64,000 bases of DNA. It comes from Notospermus geniculatus. Its lineage: Eukaryota > Nemertea > Pilidiophora > Heteronemertea > Lineidae. Shown here piece by piece: positions 58,527-64,000 of this stretch; position 1 is the stretch's first letter; each line of letters opens with the position of its first letter. The stretch covers positions 77,649 to 141,648 of the forward strand of contig NMRB01001608.1 in the NCBI GenBank assembly GCA_002633025.1. The letters run 5' to 3'. The position numbers and the translations under genes were made by a program. Under the pieces are notes generated by a model, which saw nothing but the letters and a program-made list of their open reading frames with translations, was not told where the DNA came from and ran no database searches.

Positions 58527-58851
58527 CAGTGTTTCCGCCAGAGGGGGGGGATGAATCCCCTCCTCAAAAATTTCAAGGAGGGGATATCCCCCCTCAAGTT
58601 TGCAGACTAACCTTTTTCAAATATCACTATTTTCACTTCAGTAGTGTTTTTCTTTAATTTGTCACATTTCAAATGCAATTTTCATGCAGAAGGAATTGCA
58701 TTTTGGAGTGTAAAAAATGACTCTGGAGGCCATTTTTAACCAACCCCCCCCCCCAAAGTTTTGAAAGAAAAAAAATTTTTTCGAAAAAAATTTTTTTTTT
58801 GAATTTTTTTTTCTCCCCCCCCCCTCCTTGACAATCCTGGCGGAAACCCTG
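58527..58851. mobile_element. Inverted-repeat element with C/A/T homopolymer core
   Basis: 325 bp, ends CAGTGTTTCCGCC and GGCGGAAACCCTG, CCTGG at both edges. The core has runs of G, C, A and T (58545-58560, 58745-58830) that would form a long hairpin and are prone to sequencing error. Confidence 0.7.
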
Positions 58852-58959
58852 CCTGGTGGGAAGAGGCCGAGTTTGATCGAAGTACATTGGGGGTTGGGAG
58901 TGTTGTGCACATTAGTGGATGAGTACATAATATATACCAATGTTTCAAACTCCTCCATT

Positions 58960-59392
58960 GAACGGTGAAGGAGGAGATATCACTTTTGGACGGCTCATGG
59001 TTTTTATCAAAGTTTGACCCCTGTGACCTTGAAACTAGGTCAAGGTCAAAACCCCTATGATATATTGTGAAGCTGTCACAGATAAACCTTCACACAAAAT
59101 TTCATCACTTTATCACAATTACTTTAGGAGTAATGACCATAAATGTGTTTTTCACATAACGCCCCCTGGTGGAAAGACAGGGAGTTGGATCGAAATTCCA
59201 AGAGTGTTGTGCACAATAGTGGATGAGTACCTAATACATACTAAAGTTTCAAGCTCCTCCGTTGAACGGTCTAGGAGGAGATATCACTTTCGGACGGACG
59301 GACGGACGGACAGCCGGACGGACAGCCGGACTGACGGCGGAGGGTAAAACAATATCTCCCCGACTTTTTTCAAAAAGCGGGGAGATAACTAT
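58960..59392 (+). repeat. Repeat with GGACGGACGG tail and GGGGAGATA hairpin
   Basis: Contains AACGCCCCCTGGTGGAAAGA, then CGGACGGACGGACGGACAGC and ATATCTCCCCGACTTTTTTC / GCGGGGAGATA. Its left neighbour was split by the element 58527-58851. Confidence 0.65.
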
Positions 59393-59394
59393 GT

Positions 59395-60170
59395 AGTACG
59401 CCGTCGCCCTGGATTAATCTTGAGACCCTTGTCATTTTGTTGTCGAGATAATGGAGGTGGATTACGGTGAGACCCACGTTGGTGAGGAATGGACGTCACA
59501 TGTCATCATCACAATCCGAGGGATTTGTGTTGAGTGACCAGATATTCAGTCCATCCCTGGAACCTTGTAATATGCGTCGCCCTGAATTAAAGCCCAACAG
59601 TATGCATTAGGTGACTCTTTCTCCCTTCCCACCTTGATAAGACTGGTCTCCTGTCCAACCTTTATATAGCCAGTGCTAACAGCGTGGCTGGACTGATACT
59701 GTGTCGAAACAAAAATGGCCGCCATACCTTCATCACTTGAGAAGTTCAACGTGCTGTTATAGCGTGACTCACCCTTCATCAGGTAAGGTAACATGCTTCA
59801 ACTCATTCTTTTATGTGTAGTACCGCGCCCAATAAATAATTGGTAACTTAGATCATTCAAATAGATAGATTTGAAGAGTCTTATCAAGCATGCATATGAC
59901 GTTGCCTAAAGGTCAAAGGTTACATTGGCTGTCGCGAGATACAAAACCTAACGCATACTGTTGGGCTTTAATCTTGAGACCTTGTCATTTGTACCTAGTC
60001 AAAATCGAGGTGAATTGCGGTTAGGCCCATGTTGAATGAGGGATGACGTCACCTGTCATTATCACAAGCTGGGGCCGAAATTTGTGTGAATGACCAGATA
60101 ATCAGTCCATCTCTGGAACCTAGTGGTACACAGGTCTTGAATTAATCTTGAGACCCATGTCATTTGTGAT
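59395..60170. repeat. Direct copies of an ATTAATCTTGAGACC repeat
   Basis: ATTAATCTTGAGACC... to GTCCATCCCTGGAACC (59410-59565) recurs at 59971-60120 and starts again at 60133; a diverged relative is at 58185-58425. The TTAA foldback 59591-59967 sits between copies. Confidence 0.65.
59591..59967. mobile_element. TTAA-flanked foldback
   Basis: 377 bp, ends AGCCCAACAGTATGCATTAG and complement (one mismatch), TTAA at 59587-59590 and 59968-59971. The host repeat (GAATTAATCTTGAGACC) is intact near 60130 and 59410, giving an empty site. A plus-strand ATG in AAAATGGCCGCC inside it opens only 14 codons. Confidence 0.82.
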
Positions 60171-60726
60171 AGACTGAAGCACTCGGTCTCTGTAATACGC
60201 ATGCGCGAACTGTGCAGCATTGCTGGGACTGAGACAATTTTTGTACGAGAATACCGAAATCTTGGTATCAACGCTGATTGGTCGATTTTGAATTCAGATG
60301 TTACAGTCATGCAGATTGGCCATATTATCTTGGACGGGTGATGTCACATGATTGCAAAATAACGGCACTCTATTGCAAGATCATGTGACTGACGCCAGCT
60401 GTGCACAAAGCAGCATCAGACAAGTTTTAGACGTTGCAGCCAGACCTTCATTTGGTAGACCGTGGGTCTGGCTGCGTGAGACTACCGGTACATTTGTGAT
60501 GAAATAACAGTGTCACTGACCGTGCGGCCTGCTCAAAAGGGGAGACAAATGAAGCAGACACTCTCCAATAGATAAGACATTCCGTTCTTATCAAACATAT
60601 CTCAGCGGTCCAATATCTCCTTGTAACAGATGCTATATTCTTTCTCCATGTACGAAGAATGCCATGTGGTAAAACTGACGCAAATTCAAGCAGGCTGGTT
60701 CTGTAGTCCTGGTGGGATTATGGTAA
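60171..60726. other. No feature recognised
   Basis: Plain sequence; CCAGACCTTCATTTGG / CCGTGGGTCTGGCTG near 60440-60475 is a small inverted repeat. Confidence 0.4.
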
Positions 60727-61056
60727 GGGGCCGTCTCAAAATTACATTGATGCCAAAAAAGACAAAGTGACTTCATCTTTTCCCTGACTCCCTCCCCCCT
60801 TGAAAAGTTGGCACTTGACATTGGCTTCATCCATGTAGGGACAGTAGGCATGACTCACACAGTCCATAGTAGGCCCATGTAGCCAGAACCTTGTTCCTTT
60901 CTGAAGACTGCACATAAAAAGTCATTCTCCTGTAAGAAAGAGTGATGTCAATTTTTTCAAAAAAGATGAAGTGGGCTTCCTCAAATCGAGAACCCCCCTC
61001 CCCCAGACGAAGTCACTTCGTCTTTTTTGGCATCAAAACAATTTTGAGACGGCCCC
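60727..61056. mobile_element. TAA-flanked MITE 'GGGGCCGTCTCAAAAT'
   Basis: 330 bp, ends GGGGCCGTCTCAAAATTACA and complement, TAA on both sides (60724-60726, 61057-61059). A truncated relative starts at 35403 (GGGGCCATCTCAAAATTACA). TAA duplication suggests PIF/Harbinger. Confidence 0.78.
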
Positions 61057-61316
61057 TAAGAATATGCAGCGTCTTGTCATGGTTTGACTTGGTTTTTCAA
61101 ACATCGCAATGCAAATTTCATCGATTCTTGGTTCTTCTTTGCTGACATCATGCAGTCAGCAGGCTGGGGCATTAAATGGACACTGTGGATGAATTTATCC
61201 ACTAGATTATCAGAGCACAATGGGGACATTAGAGCCCCTGTTCTCCTAAGATGGACACTGTGCGTTTCAACTGGCCTCCATCAGTTTGACTGGACCAAAG
61301 TCTCTGAGAAGGCGTA

Positions 61317-61582
61317 CAGTACGTTGCACAATTGACCTCCCTTCTGCGCTGCGCACCATCCGCGTACCACATGCAGCGTCATGCGTGTACCATCCTCGTA
61401 TCTTCCGCAGATGTCACACACCGCCATGGAAGGCACGTAATGAAGATGTAACGTCATTCCCCGTGGTGCGCGGACGTGACGCAGAAGAGACGCGTGATGT
61501 GCCCGTACCATATGCAGTGAACTGAAGCGTACTTTTCGCGCGATGTACGCGGATAAAGGAAGGTCAATTGTGCAACGTACTG
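61317..61582. mobile_element. TA-flanked MITE 'CAGTACGTTGCA', copy 3
   Basis: 266 bp, best preserved inverted repeats of the three (CAGTACGTTGCACAATTGAC and its complement), TA on both flanks. Confidence 0.88.
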
Positions 61583-61792
61583 TATATGCCTTATAAACTC
61601 TGTTGAATTGCACTTCATGGCAACCATCACTCCAGGAATATGATGTGATCTGCACCCTTTGGTTCCTCACCGGATAAAATACTAAGCGGTGGAAACCGAA
61701 TTATGCCTTTACATCTGGATATATCAAGGCCGACGGTCACTTTGCCCTTCGAGCTACGCTCCCCATGGATTGAGCGAGAGTAGGAGCATAAA

Positions 61793-62274
61793 AGAATCAA
61801 CCATAAAGGTTTAACTGCGAACGATGAGCTTACTGAGGGATACACTTCCTGTGTTGTCACCAGATGTCTCTCACTGCCTGAATTTTGGCTTTACGTAATA
61901 GGCACGAGCTTCAACTTTTTTTGTGGTGAAGAGGTACATGAACCAGGCAACATTATGCTTTGAATTCCATTTCTGACGATAACTGAGCTATTTTCAGCAC
62001 AATTAGTGTTCCATGTACAAATGTACGTCAGCCTATTCAAATGTACACCGATGACCCTGAACACACATCGTTCGTGGGGTTCTCATTAATTCAGACCTTT
62101 TGTATCATAAGATCAACTAGTTGGAATTCAACACAATTTGCAGTGAATGTGCAGAAGGGTCTTGCCTATCACATGGAAACGTCAGAATGCAAATCTGTTG
62201 GGTTTTAAAGGGATATTGTCCACATTTATAAAATGCTAAATTTGTCAGTTGAACCTTTATAGTTGATTCCTTTA
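61793..62274. mobile_element. 480-bp inverted-repeat element, copy 2
   Basis: Reverse complement of 38200-38678 with few differences (for example GTTGAACCTTTATAGTTGAT at its right end). Confidence 0.8.
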
Positions 62275-62671
62275 TGGTAGGAGTGATAAGAAAGCTTGTC
62301 AGGGCAAGATGCGCCTTTAACGACACCGAGGATGCTGTACCTTTAATAACATTATCAAGAGGATGCCACATCTTTCACTATCATTATGATTCCCGCTGAT
62401 CCGGCCATAAAAACTCATACCTGTCACCTGCAGCAGCATCGACATCAGTTTTTAAGAGAAGATGATTGTGACAACGGCAGGGATTTTAATCACACCATGT
62501 GACAAGATGGTAGCGTCATTCTCGCGATGCATTAACACTGAATCGTTTAAGATGCCGCGATTTACATCTCAAGACAGGTGATTAGGTGGTGGTGGGGGGG
62601 AGGGGAGGGTGGAAAGACATGGTCTAACAACAGTATTACGTCTGTCATGTCTGTCATCTACTGAGCTATTA

Positions 62672-62816
62672 AAGCGGGGTTCACTGGTGCACGGATTCAG
62701 TCCATTTTCAATCCGTTTGCTCCTAGTTTTCCGGATACGACAATGCTAAAGTCAATTCGTTCGATTTTTTACGGACGCTGAATCAGACGAAATCCGTGTG
62801 CCAATGAACCCCGCTT
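62672..62816. mobile_element. TA-flanked MITE 'AAGCGGGGTTCA'
   Basis: 145 bp, ends AAGCGGGGTTCACTGGTGCA and complement, TA on both sides. A fragment with GTGCGCCAATGAACC lies at 27820-27870. Confidence 0.78.
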
Positions 62817-63210
62817 TAGGCCTCCACACACTTTTGCGTTTCACCGTGTTCGGCAGTAAATCCTTTGTTCTTGTCAAGCTGCCTCCGTACAAAGCGGATA
62901 TCCGAAAGTTGCACCGCTGTCCACACAAGAGTGCGGAGGCGTTTAATGATGTATTTGATGCACGGTTCTGACTAAGACATAAAAAGAACATTTTCGTGCA
63001 GATTGGCAAAACTGCTTTGCTAACTATAGCGACCACCGCCAACCCGTCAGACAGACCGCTGTGTTGTTCCTCTGGCATTGGGACAAGAATCCACTTGGTA
63101 GCATTAGCTTGCTCATAAAGAATGTACAAGGTGGCTAAACATCTTCTTTCTGTACGTTCGCTAGGTGCTTGCCGATTCATAGAAACTAACACCGCCAACC
63201 CTCCTGCCAC
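62752..63210 (-). other. Open frame of unknown status partly inside a MITE
   Basis: 152 codons are open from a GTG at 63210. The last ~20 lie in the TA-flanked MITE at 62672-62816, so the 3' end is repeat-derived. The upstream part (for example ATLYILYEQANATKW) looks faintly protein-like but has no ATG start, no clear splice sites and no known family. Probably not a gene as it stands. Confidence 0.15.
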
Positions 63211-63672
63211 GCGACTTAAGAAATCGGGTTTTATTTACACATTGTTGGTTGGTTAACACCTCGCTTGAGTATGTTTTCTGATCAGAGTAAATATTTGAAT
63301 CAAAAGGTTTTACGTTTCTTTTGATTGATTTCTCCATCGGAGATTTGTACGGCTGAACAGTGGGTGGAATGATTATAGATTCTCACAGCAGAACGTGGTG
63401 AGAGTCAAGTGCGATGATCAGCGAATGTGTGTTTAGCTCTTTTCAGACAGGTCAGAAAAGTCATTACTCCATAGTGTCTAGCTGAGTAGGGCTTAGGAGG
63501 TTCAGGGAACCCTTGATTCAAGAAGAAGCAGGTAGTTGCTGAAGTGGAACTTCTGATTCACGGCTCACCAATTGATTGATGGAAAGGGACAGAGTTTAGA
63601 CAATGGGTGATGACTACGGCATACAAAACAATAGAACCATAGAAATTAATCCTAACCCAAACCCATTCACTT

Positions 63673-63904
63673 TTAACCTGTTAACTGGGTACGGCGTACT
63701 ATTACGTCATTACGAAATCCGGGGAACCCCCGAAAACATCTGAGGATCTCAGCTTGCGTAAGGCGTAATTTGCAAGGAAATGGCGCTTCACAGTGCGTAG
63801 GACATTATATTACGTCTGGAACCTTATGTGTCAATGCTTTTCTTTTGGCAAGTGTTTTTCTAAGAAAAATGTTAACAAAAATTAATTACACAGTTACGGG
63901 TTAA
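63673..63904. mobile_element. Inverted-repeat element 'TTAACC-GTTAACTG', uninterrupted copy
   Basis: Starts TTAACCTGTTAACTGGGTAC, ends ACACAGTTACGGGTTAA; the inside (GAGGATCTCAGCTTGCGTAA) is the reverse complement of 3530-3735. Confidence 0.75.
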
Positions 63905-64000
63905 TCAAGAATCCTAAAGTTTAGCCACGGAAAGTTTAGAATGTGGTGAAAAGTGAACGACAAGTTGACAGGTTAAAGGGTTGTAAAGAAAAACGAGCTT

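Larger units (their letters stand above)
62275..63672. other. No confirmed gene at the right end
   Basis: Apart from the MITE 62672-62816 and a doubtful minus frame to 63210, only a G-rich run at 62588-62612 (GGTGGTGGTGGGGGGGAGGG) is noted. Confidence 0.4.

Noticed and set aside
59690-59780. ATGGCCGCC start with a GTAAGG donor near 59783 as a plus-strand first exon
   Set aside because: Lies inside the TTAA foldback and the frame stops after 14 codons.
61286-61670. Frames at 53.2-53.4 kb, 29.9-30.2 kb and 61.3-61.7 kb with similar peptides
   Set aside because: Similarity comes from three copies of one TA-flanked MITE; opposite-strand frames are open alike, so no coding signal.
1-64000. Autonomous transposons, retroviral or LINE genes, rRNA genes
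   Set aside because: No reverse transcriptase, integrase, transposase or rRNA sequence was recognised on either strand.

Overview
The window is metazoan nuclear DNA with few genes, probably from a marine invertebrate. The reasons are spliceosomal introns with normal donors and acceptors, coding exons of 46 to 196 bp, one large coding exon of 2.6 kb, tRNA-derived SINEs, a great load of short terminal-inverted-repeat elements (MITEs), minisatellites, GGAC-rich tails, and a high frequency of the palindrome TAGGCCTA. The phylum cannot be fixed from the sequence. There are two assembly gaps (N runs at 20583-20879 and 44316-44734). Nothing looks bacterial or viral, and no reverse transcriptase or transposase reading frame was recognised, so the mobile elements appear non-autonomous.

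Two protein-coding loci can be supported, both on the minus strand. (1) Positions 22.7-32.15 kb carry a chain of small exons. Joined at their splice sites, six of them (609 bp, 203 codons, every phase compatible) encode most of a Dbl-homology (DH) RhoGEF domain. A seventh exon at 22.97 kb looks like the end of the domain (CR3 and last helix), but its acceptor is one base out of phase with the preceding donor. Earlier exons are unplaced; weak candidates lie at 43.55-43.60 kb and 52.12-52.17 kb. No PH-domain exon was found between 9 and 22.7 kb. (2) Positions 5961-8567 hold the first coding exon (869 codons) of an unidentified, mostly disordered, Ser/Pro/Arg-rich protein. It has a possible N-myristoylation start, SH3- and WW-type ligand motifs, a strong 3' donor at 5960/5961 and a TATA box about 330 bp upstream of the ATG. 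Its later exons lie beyond the left edge or were not recognised.

The rest is repeats. Left arm (1-5.9 kb): MITEs and CCAAT-type direct repeats. 9-20 kb: sequence without recognisable genes, a 60-bp minisatellite (12.2-13.0 kb), nested MITEs (14.7-15.4 kb), a 24-bp satellite (16.0-16.3 kb) and a tRNA-like element. 20-22.7 kb: an N gap and degenerate repeats. The RhoGEF introns are packed with MITEs, several nested with readable target-site duplications. 33-46 kb: nested foldbacks, a Mutator-like element with a 9-10 bp duplication, and 45-, 33- and 16-bp minisatellites. 46-64 kb: SINEs, inverted-repeat elements and a 567-bp tandem duplication.

The only pathway visible is Rho-GTPase signalling, through the DH exons. 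The 869-residue exon resembles the disordered N-terminal part of a cytoskeletal or membrane adaptor, but this is inference. No clearly novel biological system was found. The most useful observations are the exon reconstruction with its one-base discrepancy, inverted repeats bracketing the DH exons, a MITE ending 22 nt from a splice acceptor, and several insertions readable as empty/filled site pairs.
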